This document shows positions 38,850 to 53,379 of a stretch of DNA of 64,000 nt, piece after piece (the stretch's first letter is position 1; every line of letters starts with the position of its first letter). Origin of the DNA: Euwallacea fornicatus (taxonomy: Eukaryota; Arthropoda; Insecta; Coleoptera; Curculionidae). The translations under genes and the position numbers were made by a program. Where the stretch lies: positions 558,001 to 622,000 of the forward strand of contig NW_027096008.1 in NCBI RefSeq assembly GCF_040115645.1, given 5' to 3'. The notes below the pieces were generated by a model. It saw nothing but the letters and a program-made list of their open reading frames with translations, was not told the origin of the DNA and searched no databases.

Positions 38850-40658
38850 GATTGCATCTTGTTGAATTTCCAAGAAAAATAGTACTTTATGTGCTCAAAC
38901 ACACAACTTTTGTGACTTTTCCAATTTTGAAGCTCGATAACTTTGGCAAATGTGGACCAAATTTGTTAACCAAAGTGTCAAATTAATCATCTCGACGAGA
39001 TCTTTAAAATGACACAACACACCATGATTACATCTTGTTGAACTTCCAAGAAAAATAGTACTTTATGTGCTCAAACACACAACTTTTGTGACTTTTCCAA
39101 TTTTGAAGCTCGATAACATTGGCAAATGTGGACCAAATTTGTTAAACAAAGTGTCAAATTAATCAGCTCGACGAGATCTTTAAAATGACACAACACACCA
39201 TGATTACATCTTGTTGAACTTCCAAGAAAAATAGTAGTTTATGTGCTCAAACACACATATTTTGTGACTTTTCAAACTCTGAAGCTCGATAACTTTGGAA
39301 AATGTGGACCAAATTTGTTACACAAAGTGTCAAAGTAATCACCTCAACGAGATTTTGAAGATGTCACAACACATCATGACTACATCTTGTTGAACTTCCA
39401 AGAAAAATAGTACTTTATGTGCTCAAACACACAACTTTTGTGACTTTTCAAACTTTGAAGCTCGATAACTTCGGCAAATGTGGACCAAATTTCTTAAACA
39501 AAGTGTCAAATTAATTAGCTCGACGAGATTTTGAATATGACACAACAATTCATGATTGCATCTTGTTGAATTTCCAAGAAAAATAGTACTTTATGTGCTC
39601 AAACACACATATTTTGTGACTTTTCAAACTTTGAAGCTCGATAACTTTGGCAAATGTGGACCAAATTTGTTAACCAAAGTGTCAAATTAATCATCTCGAC
39701 GAGATCTTTAAAATGACACAACACACCATGATTACATCTTGTTGAACTTCCAAGAAAAATAGTACTTTATGTGCTCAAAAACACAAATTTTTGTGACTTT
39801 TCAAACTTTGAAGCTCGATAGCTTCGGCAAATGAAGACCAAATTTGTTAAACAAAGTGTCAAATTAATCAGCTCGACGAGATTTTGAAGATGTCACAACA
39901 CATCATGATTGCATCTTGTTGAATTTCCAAGAAAAATAGTACTTTATGTGCTCAAACACACAACTTTTGTGACTTTTCCAATTTTGAAGCTCGATAACTT
40001 TGGCAAATGTGGACCAAATTTGTTAACCAAAGTGTCAAATTAATCATCTCGACGAGATCTTTAAAATGACACAACACACCATGATTACATCTTGTTGAAC
40101 TTCCAAGAAAAATAGTACTTTATGTGCTCAAACACACAACTTTTGTGACTTTTCCAATTTTGAAGCTCGATAACATTGGCAAATGTGGACCAAATTTGTT
40201 AAACAAAGTGTCAAATTAATCAGCTCGACGAGATCTTTAAAATGACACAACACACCATGATTACATCTTGTTGAACTTCCAAGAAAAATAGTAGTTTATG
40301 TGCTCAAACACACATATTTTGTGACTTTTCAAACTCTGAAGCTCGATAACTTTGGAAAATGTGGACCAAATTTGTTACACAAAGTGTCAAAGTAATCACC
40401 TCAACGAGATTTTGAAGATGTCACAACACATCATGACTACATCTTGTTGAACTTCCAAGAAAAATAGTACTTTATGTGCTCAAACACACAACTTTTGTGA
40501 CTTTTCAAACTTTGAAGCTCGATAACTTCGGCAAATGTGGACCAAATTTCTTAAACAAAGTGTCAAATTAATTAGCTCGACGAGATTTTGAATATGACAC
40601 AACAATTCATGATTGCATCTTGTTGAATTTCCAAGAAAAATAGTACTTTATGTGCTCA
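38850..40658 (+). repeat. 1057-bp HOR, second location
   Basis: TAGTAG at 39232 and 40289 again gives a 1057-bp period; 38850-39600 matches 39907-40657. The region also matches 32040-33790 at a shift of 6868 bp (39 monomers + 4), with small differences such as GTTGAAATTCC near 32346 against GTTGAACTTCC near 39214. The two-copy HOR was therefore probably moved as a unit rather than arising twice. Confidence 0.78.
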
Positions 40659-40759
40659 AACACACAACTTTTGTGACTTTTCCAATTTTGAAGCTCGATA
40701 ACATTGGCAAATGTGGACCAAATTTGTTAAACAAAGTGTCAAATTAATCAGCTCGACGA

Positions 40760-41535
40760 GATTTTTAAAATGAAACAACAATTCATGATTGCATCTTGTT
40801 GAATTTCCAAGAAAAATAGTACTTTATGTGCTCAAACACACAACTTTTGTGACTTTTCCAATTTTGAAGCTCGATAACATTGGCAAATGTGGACCAAATT
40901 TGTTAAACAAAGTGTCAAATTAATCAGCTCGACGAGATCTTTAAAATGACACAACACACCATGATTACATCTTGTTGAACTTCCAAGAAAAATAGTACTT
41001 TATGTGCTCAAACACACATATTTTGTGACTTTTCAAACTCTGAAGCTCGATAACTTTGGAAAATGTGGACCAAATTTGTTACACAAAGTGTCAAAGTAAT
41101 CACCTCAACGAGATTTTGAAGATGTCACAACACATCATGACTACATCTTGTTGAACTTCCAAGAAAAATAGTACTTTATGTGCTCAAACACACAACTTTT
41201 GTGACTTTTCAAACTTTGAAGCTCGATAACTTCGGCAAATGTGGACCAAATTTCTTAAACAAAGTGTCAAATTAATTAGCTCGACGAGATTTTGAATATG
41301 TCACAACACATCATGATTGCATCTTGTTGAATTTCCAAGAAAAATAGTACTTTATGTGCTCACACACACATATTATGTGACTTTTCAAACTTTGAAGCTC
41401 GATAACTTCGGCAAATGTGGACCAAATTTCTTAAACAAAGTGTCAAATTAATCAGCTCAACGAGATTTTGAAGATGTCAGAACAAATCATGATTGCATCT
41501 TGTTGAATTTCCAAGAAAAATAGTACTTTATGTGC
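40760..41535 (+). repeat. Zone IV block C, copy 2
   Basis: Second copy of 34245-35020. The GATTTTTAAAATGAAAC unit just upstream in both places (34071 and 40762) is 6691 bp apart, one monomer more than 6515, so one monomer was gained or lost between them. Confidence 0.75.
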
Positions 41536-44279
41536 TCAAACACACAACTTTTGTGACTTTTCCAATTTTGAAGCTCGATAACATTGGCAAATGTGGACCA
41601 AATTTGTTAAACAAAGTGTCAAATTAATCAGCTCGACGAGATCTTTAAAATGACACAACACACCATGATTACATCTTGTTGAACTTCCAAGAAAAATAGT
41701 ACTTTATGAGCTCAAACACACATATTTTGTGACTTTTCAAACTCTGAAGCTCGATAACTTTGGAAAATGTGGACCAAATTTGTTACACAAAGTGTCAAAG
41801 TAATCACCTCAACGAGATTTTGAAGATGTCACAACACATCATGACTACATCTTGTTGAACTTCCAAGAAAAATAGTACTTTATGTGCTCAAACACACAAC
41901 TTTTGTGACTTTTCAAACTTTGAAGCTCGATAACTTCGGCAAATGTGGACCAAATTTCTTAAACAAAGTGTCAAATTAATTAGCTCGACGAGATTTTGAA
42001 TATGTCACAACACATCATGATTGCATCTTGTTGAATTTCCAAGAAAAATAGTACTTTATGTGCTCACACACACATATTTTGTGACTTCTCAAATTTTGAA
42101 GCTCGATAACTTCGGCAAATGTGGACCAAATTTCTTAAACAAAGTGTCAAATTAATCAGCTCAACGAGATTTTTAAGATGTCACAACAAATCATGATTGC
42201 ATCTTGTTGAATTTCCAAGAAAAATAGTACTTTATGTGCTCAAACACACATATTTTGTGACTTTTCAAACTTTGAAGCTCGATAACTTTGGCAAATGTGG
42301 ACCAAATTTGTTAACCAAAGTGTCAAATTAATCATCTCGACGAGATCTTTAAAATGACACAACAATTCATGATTGCATCTTGTTGAATTTCCAAGGAAAA
42401 TAGTACTTTATGTGCTCAAACACACAACTTTTGTGACTTTTCCAATTTTGAAGCTCGATAACATTGGCAAATGTGGACCAAATTTGTTAAACAAATTGTC
42501 AAATTAATCAGCTCGACGAGATCTTTAAAATGACACAACACACCATGATTACATCTTGTTGAACTTCCAAGAAAAATAGTACTATATGTGCTCAAAAACA
42601 CAAATTTTTGTGACTTTTCAAACTTTGAAGCTCGATAGCTTCGGCAAATGAAGACCAAATTTGTTAAACAAAGTGTCAAATTAATCAGCTCGACAAGGTT
42701 ATGAAGATGTCACAACACATCATGATTACCTCTTGTTGAACTTCCAAGAAAAATAGTACTTTATGTGCTCAAACACACAACTTTTGTGACTTTTCAAACT
42801 TTGAAGCTCGATAACTTCGGCAAATGTGGACCAAATTTCTTAAACAAAGTGTCAAATTAATCAGCTCGACGAGATCGTTAAAATGACACAACACACCATG
42901 ATTACATCTTGTTGAACTTCCAAGAAAAATAGTACTTTATGTGCTCAAACACACAACTTTTGTGACTTTTCAAACTTTGAAGCTCGATAGCTTCGGCAAA
43001 TGAAGACCAAATTTGTTAAACAAAGTGTCAAATTAATCAGCTCGACGAGATTTTGAAGATGTCACAACACATCATGATTGCATCTTGTTGAATTTCCAAG
43101 AAAAATAGTACTTTATGTGCTCAAACACACAACTTTTGTGACTTTTCCAATTTTGAAGCTCGATAACTTTGGCAAATGTGGACCAAATTTGTTAACCAAA
43201 GTGTCAAATTAATCAGCTCGACGAGATCTTTAAAATGACACAACAATTCATGATTGCATCTTGTTGAATTTCCAAGAAAAATAGTACTTTATGTGCTCAC
43301 ACACACATATTTTGTGACTTTTCAAACTTTGAAGCTCGATAACTTCGGCAAATGTGGACCAAATTTCTTAAACAAAGTGTCAAATTAATCAGCTCAACGA
43401 GATTTTGAAGATGTCACAACAAATCATGATTGCATCTTGTTGAATTTCCAAGAAAAATAGTACTTTATGTGCTCAAACACACATATTTTGTGACTTTTCA
43501 AACTTTGAAGCTCGATAACTTTGGCAAATGTGGACCAAATTTGTTAACCAAAGTGTCAAAGTAATCACCTCAACGAGATTTTGAAGATGTCACAACAAAT
43601 CATGATTGCATCTTGTTAAACTTCCAAGAAAAATAGTACTTTATGTGCTCAAACACACATATTTTGTGACTTTTCAAACTTTGAAGCTCGATAACTTTGG
43701 CAAATGTGGACCAAATTTGTTAAACAAAGTGTCAAATTAATCAGCTCGACGAGATCGTTAAAATGACACAACACACCATGATTACATCTTGTTGAACTTC
43801 CAAGAAAAATAGTACTTTATGTGCTCAAACACACAACTTTTGTGACTTTTCAAACTTTGAAGCTCGATAGCTTCGGCAAATGAAGACCAAATTTGTTAAA
43901 CAAAGTGTCAAATTAATCAGCTCGACGAGATTTTGAAGATGTCACAACACATCATGATTGCATCTTGTTGAATTTCCAAGAAAAATAGTACTTTATGTGC
44001 TCAAACACACAACTTTTGTGACTTTTCCAATTTTGAAGCTCGATAACATTGGCAAATGTGGACCAAATTTTTTAAACAAAGTGTCAAATTAATCAGCTCG
44101 ACGATATTTCGAAGATGTCACAACAAATCATGATTGCATCTTGTTGAATTTCCAAGAAAAATAGTACTTTATGTGCTCAAACACACATATTTTGTGACTT
44201 TTCAAACTTTGAAGCTCGATAACTTTGGCAAATGTGGACCAAATTTGTTAACCAAAGTGTCAAATTAATCATCTCGACG

Positions 44280-44920
44280 AGATATTTAAAATGACACAAC
44301 AATTCATGATTGCATCTTGTTGAATTTCCAAGAAAAATAGTACTTTATGTGCTCAAACACACAACTTTTGTGACTTTTCCAATTTTGAAGCTCGATAACT
44401 TTGGCAAATGTGGACCAAATTTGTTAAACAAAGTGTCAAATGAATCAGCTCGACAAGGTTATGAAGATGTCACAACACATCGTGATTACATCTTGTTGAA
44501 CTTCCAAGAAAAATAGTACTTTATGTGCTCAAACACACATATTTTGTGACTTTTCAAACTCTGAAGCTCGATAACTTTGGCAAATGTGGACCAAATTTGT
44601 TAACCAAAGTGTCAAATTAATCAGCTCGACGAGATCTTTAAAATGACACAACAATTCATGATTGCATCTTGTTGAATTTCCAAGAAAAATAGTACTTTAT
44701 GTGCTCAAACACACAACTTTTGTGACTTTTCCAATTTTGAAGCTCGATAACATTGGCAAATGTGGACCAAATTTGTTAAACAAAGTGTCAAATTAATCAG
44801 CTCGACGAGATCGTTAAAATGACACAACACACCATGATTACATCTTGTTGAACTTCCAAGAAAAATAGTACTTTATGTGCTCAAACACACAACTTTTGTG
44901 ACTTTTCCAATTTTGAAGCT
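44280..44920 (+). repeat. Zone V block D, copy 1
   Basis: Matches 46745-47385 at a shift of 2465 bp (14 monomers + 1). Both copies begin with GATATTTAAAATGAC, followed by the two-monomer stretch whose variants leave one frame open for 68 codons. Confidence 0.7.
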
Positions 44921-47900
44921 CGATAACTTTGGCAAATGTGGACCAAATTTGTTACACAAAGTGTCAAAGTAATCACCTCAACGAGATTTTGAAGATGTCA
45001 CAACACATCATGATTACCTCTTGTTGAACTTCCAAGAAAAATAGTACTTTATGTGCTCAAACACACATATTTTGTGACTTTTCAAACTCTGAAGCTCGAT
45101 AACTTTGGAAAATGTGGACCAAATTTGTTACACAAAGTGTCAAAGTAATCACCTCAACGAGATTTTGAAGATGTCACAACACATCATGACTACATCTTGT
45201 TGAACTTCCAAGAAAAATAGTACTTTATGTGCTCAAACACACAACTTTTGTGACTTTTCAAACTTTGAAGCTCGATAACTTCGGCAAATGTGGACCAAAT
45301 TTCTTAAACAAAGTGTCAAATTAATTAGCTCGACGAGATTTTGAATATGTCACAACACATCATGATTGCATCTTGTTGAATTTCCAAGAAAAATAGTACT
45401 TTATGTGCTCACACACACATATTTTGTGACTTTTCAAACTTTGAAGCTCGATAACTTCGGCAAATGTGGACCAAATTTCTTAAACAAAGTGTCAAATTAA
45501 TCAGCTCAACGAGATTTTGAAGATGTCACAACAAATCATGATTGCATCTTGTTGAATTTCCAAGAAAAATAGTACTTTATGTGCTCAAACACACATATTT
45601 TGTGACTTTTCAAACTTTGAAGCTCGATAACTTTGGCAAATGTGGACCAAATTTGTTAACCAAAGTGTCAAATTAATCATCTCGACGAGATCTTTAAAAT
45701 GACACAACAATTCATGATTGCATCTTGTTGAATTTCCAAGAAAAATAGTACTTTATGTGCTCAAACACACAACTTTTGTGACTTTTCCAATTTTGAAGCT
45801 CGATAACATTGGCAAATGTGGACCAAATTTGTTAAACAAAGTGTCAAATTAATCAGCTCGACGAGATCTTTAAAATGACACAACACACCATGATTACATC
45901 TTGTTGAACTTCCAAGAAAAATAGTACTTTATGTGCTCAAACACACATATTTTGTGACTTTTCAAACTCTGAAGCTCGATAACTTTGGAAAATGTGGACC
46001 AAATTTGTTACACAAAGTGTCAAAGTAATCACCTCAACGAGATTTTGAAGATGTCACAACACATCATGACTACATCTTGTTGAACTTCCAAGAAAAATAG
46101 TACTTTATGTGCTCAAACACACAACTTTTGTGACTTTTCAAACTTTGAAGCTCGATAACTTCGGCAAATGTGGACCAAATTTCTTAAACAAAGTGTCAAA
46201 TTAATTAGCTCGACGAGATTTTGAATATGTCACAACACATCATGATTGCATCTTGTTGAATTTCCAAGAAAAATAGTACTTTATGTGCTCACACACACAT
46301 ATTTTGTGACTTCTCAAACTTTGAAGCTCGATAACTTCGGCAAATGTGGACCAAATTTGTTAACCAAAGTGTCAAATTAATCATCTCGACGAGATCTTTA
46401 AAATGACACAACAATTCATGATTGCATCTTGTTGAATTTCCAAGGAAAATAGTACTTTATGTGCTCAAACACACAACTTTTGTGACTTTTCCAATTTTGA
46501 AGCTCGATAACATTGGCAAATGTGGACCAAATTTGTTAAACAAAGTGTCAAATTAATCAGCTCGACGAGATCTTTAAAATGACACAACACACCATGATTA
46601 CATCTTGTTGAACTTCCAAGAAAAATAGTACTTTATGTGCTCAAAAACACAAATTTTTGTGACTTTTCAAACTTTGAAGCTCGATAGCTTCGGCAAATGA
46701 AGACCAAATTTGTTAAACAAAGTGTCAAATTAATCAGCTCGACGAGATATTTAAAATGACACAACAATTCATGATTGCATCTTGTTGAATTTCCAAGAAA
46801 AATAGTACTTTATGTGCTCAAACACACAACTTTTGTGACTTTTCCAATTTTGAAGCTCGATAACTTTGGCAAATGTGGACCAAATTTGTTAAACAAAGTG
46901 TCAAATGAATCAGCTCGACAAGGTTATGAAGATGTCACAACACATCGTGATTACATCTTGTTGAACTTCCAAGAAAAATAGTACTTTATGTGCTCAAACA
47001 CACATATTTTGTGACTTTTCAAACTCTGAAGCTCGATAACTTTGGCAAATGTGGACCAAATTTGTTAACCAAAGTGTCAAATTAATCAGCTCGACGAGAT
47101 CTTTAAAATGACACAACAATTCATGATTGCATCTTGTTGAATTTCCAAGAAAAATAGTACTTTATGTGCTCAAACACACAACTTTTGTGACTTTTCCAAT
47201 TTTGAAGCTCGATAACATTGGCAAATGTGGACCAAATTTGTTAAACAAAGTGTCAAATTAATCAGCTCGACGAGATCGTTAAAATGACACAACACACCAT
47301 GATTACATCTTGTTGAACTTCCAAGAAAAATAGTACTTTATGTGCTCAAACACACAACTTTTGTGACTTTTCCAATTTTGAAGCTCGATAACTTTGGCAA
47401 ATGTGGACCAAATTTGTTAAACAAAGTGTCAAATGAATCAGCTCGACAAGGTTATGAAGATGTCACAACACACCGTGATTACATCTTGTTGAACTTCCAA
47501 GAAAAATAGTACTTTATGTGCTCAAACACACATATTTTGTGACTTTTCAAACTCTGAAGCTCGATAACTTTGGCAAATGTGGACCAAATTTGTTACACAA
47601 AGTGTCAAAGTAATCACCTCAACGAGATTTTGAAGATGTCACAACACATCATGATTACCTCTTGTTGAACTTCCAAGAAAAATAGTACTTTATGTGCTCA
47701 AACACACATATTTTGTGACTTTTCAAACTCTGAAGCTCGATAACTTTGGAAAATGTGGACCAAATTTGTTACACAAAGTGTCAAAGTAATCACCTCAACG
47801 AGATTTTGAAGATGTCACAACACATCATGACTACATCTTGTTGAACTTCCAAGAAAAATAGTACTTTATGTGCTCAAACACACAACTTTTGTGACTTTTC

Positions 47901-50900
47901 AAACTTTGAAGCTCGATAACTTCGGCAAATGTGGACCAAATTTCTTAAACAAAGTGTCAAATTAATTAGCTCGACGAGATTTTGAATATGTCACAACACA
48001 TCATGATTGCATCTTGTTGAATTTCCAAGAAAAATAGTACTTTATGTGCTCACACACACATATTTTGTGACTTTTCAAACTTTGAAGCTCGATAACTTCG
48101 GCAAATGTGGACCAAATTTCTTAAACAAAGTGTCAAATTAATCAGCTCAACGAGATTTTGAAGATGTCACAACAAATCATGATTGCATCTTGTTGAATTT
48201 CCAAGAAAAATAGTACTTTATGTGCTCAAACACACATATTTTGTGACTTTTCAAACTTTGAAGCTCGATAACTTTGGCAAATGTGGACCAAATTTGTTAA
48301 ACAAAGTGTCAAATTAATCAGCTCGACGAGATTTTGAAGATGTCACAACAAATCATGATTGCATCTTGTTGAACTTCCAAGAAAAATAGTACTTTATGTG
48401 CTCAAACACACATATTTTGTGACTTTTCAAACTTTGAAGCTCGATAACTTTGGCAAATGTGGACCAAATTTGTTAAACAAAGTGTCAAATTAATCAGCTC
48501 GACGAGATCGTTAAAATGACACAACACACCATGATTACATCTTGTTGAATTTCCAAGAAAAATAGTACTTTATGTGCTCAAACACACAACTTTTGTGACT
48601 TTTCCAATTTTGAAGCTCGATAACATTGGCAAATGTGGACCAAATTTTTTAAACAAAGTGTCAAATTAATCAGCTCGACGATATTTTGAAGATGTCACAA
48701 CAAATCATGATTGCATCTTGTTGAATTTCCAAGAAAAATAGTACTTTATGTGCTCAAACACACATATTTTGTGACTTTTCAAACTTTGAAGCTCGATAAC
48801 TTTGGCAAATGTGGACCAAATTTGTTAAACAAAGTGTCAAATTAATCAGCTCGACAAGGTTATGAAGATGTCACAACACATCATGATTACCTCTTGTTGA
48901 ACTTCCAAGAAAAATAGTACTTTATGTGCTCAAACACACAACTTTTGTGACTTTTCAAACTTTGAAGCTCGATAACTTCGGCAAATGTGGACCAAATTTC
49001 TTAAACAAAGTGTCAAAGTAATCACCTCAACGAGATTTTGAAGATGTCACAACAAATCATGATTGCATCTTGTTGAACTTCCAAGAAAAATAGTACTTTA
49101 TGTGCTCAAACACACATATTTTGTGACTTTTCCAATTTTGAAGCTCGATAACTTTGGCAAATGTGGACCAAATTTGTTAAACAAAGTGTCAAATGAATCA
49201 GCTCGACAAGGTTATGAAGATGTCACAACACATCATGATTACCTCTTGTTGAACTTCCAAGAAAAATAGTACTTTATGTGCTCAAACACACATATTTTGT
49301 GACTTTTCAAACTCTGAAGCTCGATAACTTTGGAAAATGTGGACCAAATTTGTTACACAAAGTGTCAAAGTAATCACCTCAACGTGATTTTGAAGATGTC
49401 ACAACACATCATGACTACATCTTGTTGAACTTCCAAGAAAAATAGTACTTTATGTGCTCAAACACACAACTTTTGTGACTTTTCAAACTTTGAAGCTCGA
49501 TAACTTCGGCAAATGTGGACCAAATTTCTTAAACAAAGTGTCAAATTAATTAGCTCGACGAGATTTTGAATATGTCACAACACATCATGATTGCATCTTG
49601 TTGAATTTCCAAGAAAAATAGTACTTTATGTGCTCAAACACACAACTTTTGTGACTTTTCCAATTTTGAAGCTCGATAACATTGGCAAATGTGGACCAAA
49701 TTTGTTAAACAAAGTGTCAAATTAATCAGCTCGACGAGATTTTGAAGATGTCATAACAAATCATGATTGCATCTTGTTGAATTTCCAAGAAAAATAGTAC
49801 TTTATGTGCTCAAACACACATATTTTGTGACTTTTCAAACTTTGAAGCTCGATAACTTTGGCAAATGTGGACCAAATTTGTTAACCAAAGTGTCAAATTA
49901 ATCAGCTCGACGAGATTTTGAAGATGTCACAACACATCATGATTGCATCTTGTTGAATTTCCAAGAAAAATAGTACTTTATGTGCTCAAACACACAACTT
50001 TTGTGACTTTTCCAATTTTGAAGCTCGATAACTTTGGCAAATGTGGACCAAATTTGTTAACCAAAGTGTCAAATTAATCAGCTCGACGAGATTTTGAAGA
50101 TGTCACAACACATCAGAATTGCATCTTGTTGAACTTCCAAGAAAAATAGTACTTTATGTGCTCAAACACACATATTTTGTGACTTTTCAAACTTTGAAGC
50201 TCGATAACTTTGGCAAATGTGGACCAAATTTCTTAAACAAAGTGTCAAATTAATCAGCTCAACGAGATTTTGAAGATGTCACAACACATCAGAATTGCAT
50301 CTTGTTGAACTTCCAAGAAAAATAGTACTTTATGTGCTCAAACACACAACTTTTATGACTTTTCCAATTTTGAAGCTCGATAACTTTGGCAAATGTGGAC
50401 CAAATTTGTTAAACAAAGTGTCAAATTAATCAGCTCGACGAGATTTTGAAGATGTCACAATACATCAGAATTGCATCTTGTTGAACTTCCAAGAAAAATA
50501 GTACTTTATGTGCTCAAACACACAACTTTTGTGACTTTTCAAACTTTGAAGCTCGATAACTTCGGCAAATGTGGACCAAATTTCTTAAACAAAGTGTCAA
50601 AGTAATCACCTCAACGAGATTTTGAAGATGTCACAACAAATCATGATTGCATCTTGTTGAACTTCCAAGAAAAATAGTACTTTATGTGCTCAAACACACA
50701 TATTTTGTGACTTTTCAAACTTTGAAGCTCGATAACTTTGGCAAATGTGGACCACATTTGTTAAACAAAGTGTCAAATTAATCAGCTCGACGAGATCGTT
50801 AAAATGACACAACACACCATGATTACATCTTGTTGAACTTCCAAGAAAAATAGTACTTTATGTGCTCAAACACACAACTTTTGTGACTTTTCAAACTTTG

Positions 50901-50989
50901 AAGCTCGATAACTTCGGCAAATGTGGACCAAATTTCTTAAACAAAGTGTCAAATTAATTAGCTCGACGAGATTTTGAATATGTCACAAC

Positions 50990-52850
50990 ACATCATGATT
51001 GCATCTTGTTGAATTTCCAAGAAAAATAGTACTTTATGTGCTCAAACACACAACTTTTGTGACTTTTCCAATTTTGAAGCTCGATAACTTTGGCAAATGT
51101 GGACCAAATTTGTTAACCAAAGTGTCAAATTAATCAGCTCGACGAGATCTTTAAAATGACACAACAATTCATGATTGCATCTTGTTGAATTTCCAAGAAA
51201 AATAGTACTTTATGTGCTCAAACACACAACTTTTGTGACTTTTCCAATTTTGAAGCTCGATAACTTTGGCAAATGTGGACCAAATTTGTTAAACAAAGTG
51301 TCAAATGAATCAGCTCGACAAGGTTATGAAGATGTCATAACACATCATGATTACCTCTTGTTGAACTTCCAAGAAAAATAGTACTTTATGTGCTCAAACA
51401 CACATATTTTGTGACTTTTCAAACTCTGAAGCTCGATAACTTTGGAAAATGTGGACCAAATTTGTTACACAAAGTGTCAAAGTAATCACCTCAACGTGAT
51501 TTTGAAGATGTCACAACACATCATGACTACATCTTGTTGAACTTCCAAGAAAAATAGTACTTTATGTGCTCAAACACACAACTTTTGTGACTTTTCAAAC
51601 TTTGAAGCTCGATAACTTCGGCAAATGTGGACCAAATTTCTTAAACAAAGTGTCAAATTAATTAGCTCGACGAGATTTTGAATATGTCACAACACATCAT
51701 GATTGCATCTTGTTGAATTTCCAAGAAAAATAGTACTTTATGTGCTCAAACACACAACTTTTGTGACTTTTCCAATTTTGAAGCTCGATAACATTGGCAA
51801 ATGTGGACCAAATTTGTTAAACAAAGTGTCAAATTAATCAGCTCGACGAGATTTTGCAGATGTCACAACAAATCATGATTGCATCTTGTTGAATTTCCAA
51901 GAAAAATAGTACTTTATGTGCTCAAACACACATATTTTGTGACTTTTCAAACTTTGAAGCTCGATAACTTTGGCAAATGTGGACCAAATTTGTTAACCAA
52001 AGTGTCAAATTAATCAGCTCGACGAGATTTTGAAGATGTCACAACACATCATGATTGCATCTTGTTGAATTTCCAAGAAAAATAGTACTTTATGTGCTCA
52101 AACACACAACTTTTGTGACTTTTCCAATTTTGAAGCTCGATAACTTTGGCAAATGTGGACCAAATTTGTTAAACAAAGTGTCAAATTAATCAGCTCGACG
52201 AGATTTTGAAGATGTCACAACAAATCATGATTGCATCTTGTTGAATTTCCAAGAAAAATAGTACTTTATGTGCTCAAACACACAACTTTTGTGACTTTTC
52301 CAATTTTGAAGCTCGATAACATTGGCAAATGTGGACCAAATTTTTTAAACAAAGTGTCAAATTAATCAGCTCGACGATATTTTGAAGATGTCACAACAAA
52401 TCATGATTGCATCTTGTTGAATTTCCAAGAAAAATAGTACTTTATGTGCTCAAACACACATATTTTGTGACTTTTCAAACTTTGAAGCTCGATAACTTTG
52501 GCAAATGTGGACCAAATTTGTTAAACAAAGTGTCAAATTAATCAGCTCGACAAGGTTATGAAGATGTCACAACACATCATGATTACCTCTTGTTGAACTT
52601 CCAAGAAAAATAGTACTTTATGTGCTCAAACACACAACTTTTGTGACTTTTCAAACTTTGAAGCTCGATAACTTCGGCAAATGTGGACCAAATTTCTTAA
52701 ACAAAGTGTCAAAGTAATCACCTCAACGAGATTTTGAAGATGTCACAACAAATCATGATTGCATCTTGTTGAACTTCCAAGAAAAATAGTACTTTATGTG
52801 CTCAAACACACATATTTTGTGACTTTTCAAACTTTGAAGCTCGATAACTT
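50990..52850 (+). repeat. Zone V block E, copy 1
   Basis: Matches 55566-57426 at a shift of 4576 bp (26 monomers), including GACGATATTTTG at 52372 and 56948. Differences seen: GTCATAACACATC against GTCACAACACATC (near 51331 and 55907), and GAACTTCC against GAATTTCC (near 52771 and 57347). Confidence 0.78.
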
Positions 52851-53379
52851 TGGCAAATGTGGACCAAATTTGTTAAACAAAGTGTCAAATTAATCAGCTC
52901 GACGAGATCGTTAAAATGACACAACACACCATGATTACATCTTGTTGAACTTCCAAGAAAAATAGTACTTTATGTGCTCAAACACACAACTTTTGTGACT
53001 TTTCAAATTTTGAAGCTCGATAGCTTCGGCAAATGAAGACCAAATTTGTTAAACAAAGTGTCAAATTAATCAGCTCGACGAGATTTTGAAGATGTCACAA
53101 CACATCATGATTGCATCTTGTTGAATTTCCAAGAAAAATAGTACTTTATGTGCTCAAACACACAACTTTTGTGACTTTTCCAATTTTGAAGCTCGATAAC
53201 TTTGGCAAATGTGGACCAAATTTGTTAACCAAAGTGTCAAATTAATCAGCTCGACGAGATCTTTAAAATGACACAACAATTCATGATTGCATCTTGTTGA
53301 ATTTCCAAGAAAAATAGTACTTTATGTGCTCAAACACACAACTTTTGTGACTTTTCCAATTTTGAAGCTCGATAACTTT

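Larger units (their letters stand above)
26000..42870 (+). repeat. Zone IV: patchwork of duplicated blocks
   Basis: About 96 monomers. It holds nine of the thirteen +1 units and all five TAGTAGTTTATG variants (26905, 32364, 33421, 39232, 40289). Many overlapping duplications of 0.8-1.9 kb are present at shifts of 1057, 2817, 5459, 5635, 6515 and 6868 bp. No single period explains the zone. The right boundary is set where GATCGTTAAAATG first appears (42871). Confidence 0.78.
11937..46663 (+). repeat. Thirteen +1 (177-bp) monomers
   Basis: GCTCAAACACACATATTTTGTG is replaced by a form one base longer, GCTCAAAAACACAAATTTTTG. GCTC of these units lies at 11937, 12290, 14403, 27446, 27975, 30792, 32905, 33962, 36427, 38364, 39773, 42590 and 46639. 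All spacings are whole multiples of 176 plus one, apart from the interval spanning the +3 units, which adds 18. They are nearly always linked to GATAGCTTCGGC and TGAAGACC downstream, so they form one lineage. The same GATAGCTTCGGC/TGAAGACC haplotype also occurs without the +1 (for example near 42985, 43865, 53020, 55480 and 59705). Confidence 0.9.

Noticed and set aside
42416..42679. 87-codon minus-strand ORF
   Set aside because: Runs across a monomer junction next to the +1 unit at 42590, where rare changes (AAATTGTC, ACTATATG) remove stops. The translated text is internally repetitive satellite translation, not a conserved protein.
44310..44516. 68-codon plus-strand ORF starting MHLVEFPRK, recurring at 46775, 49063, 51175, 53287, 55751, 57335 and 60855
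   Set aside because: It is satellite sequence read through a particular two-monomer combination (a unit followed by the TGAATCAG/AAGGTTATG unit). Because 176 is not a multiple of 3, the same DNA is read in different frames in adjacent monomers, and the start and end of the peptide come from the same repeat region. No ribosome binding or promoter context, no domain. Its spacing is useful only as a block marker.
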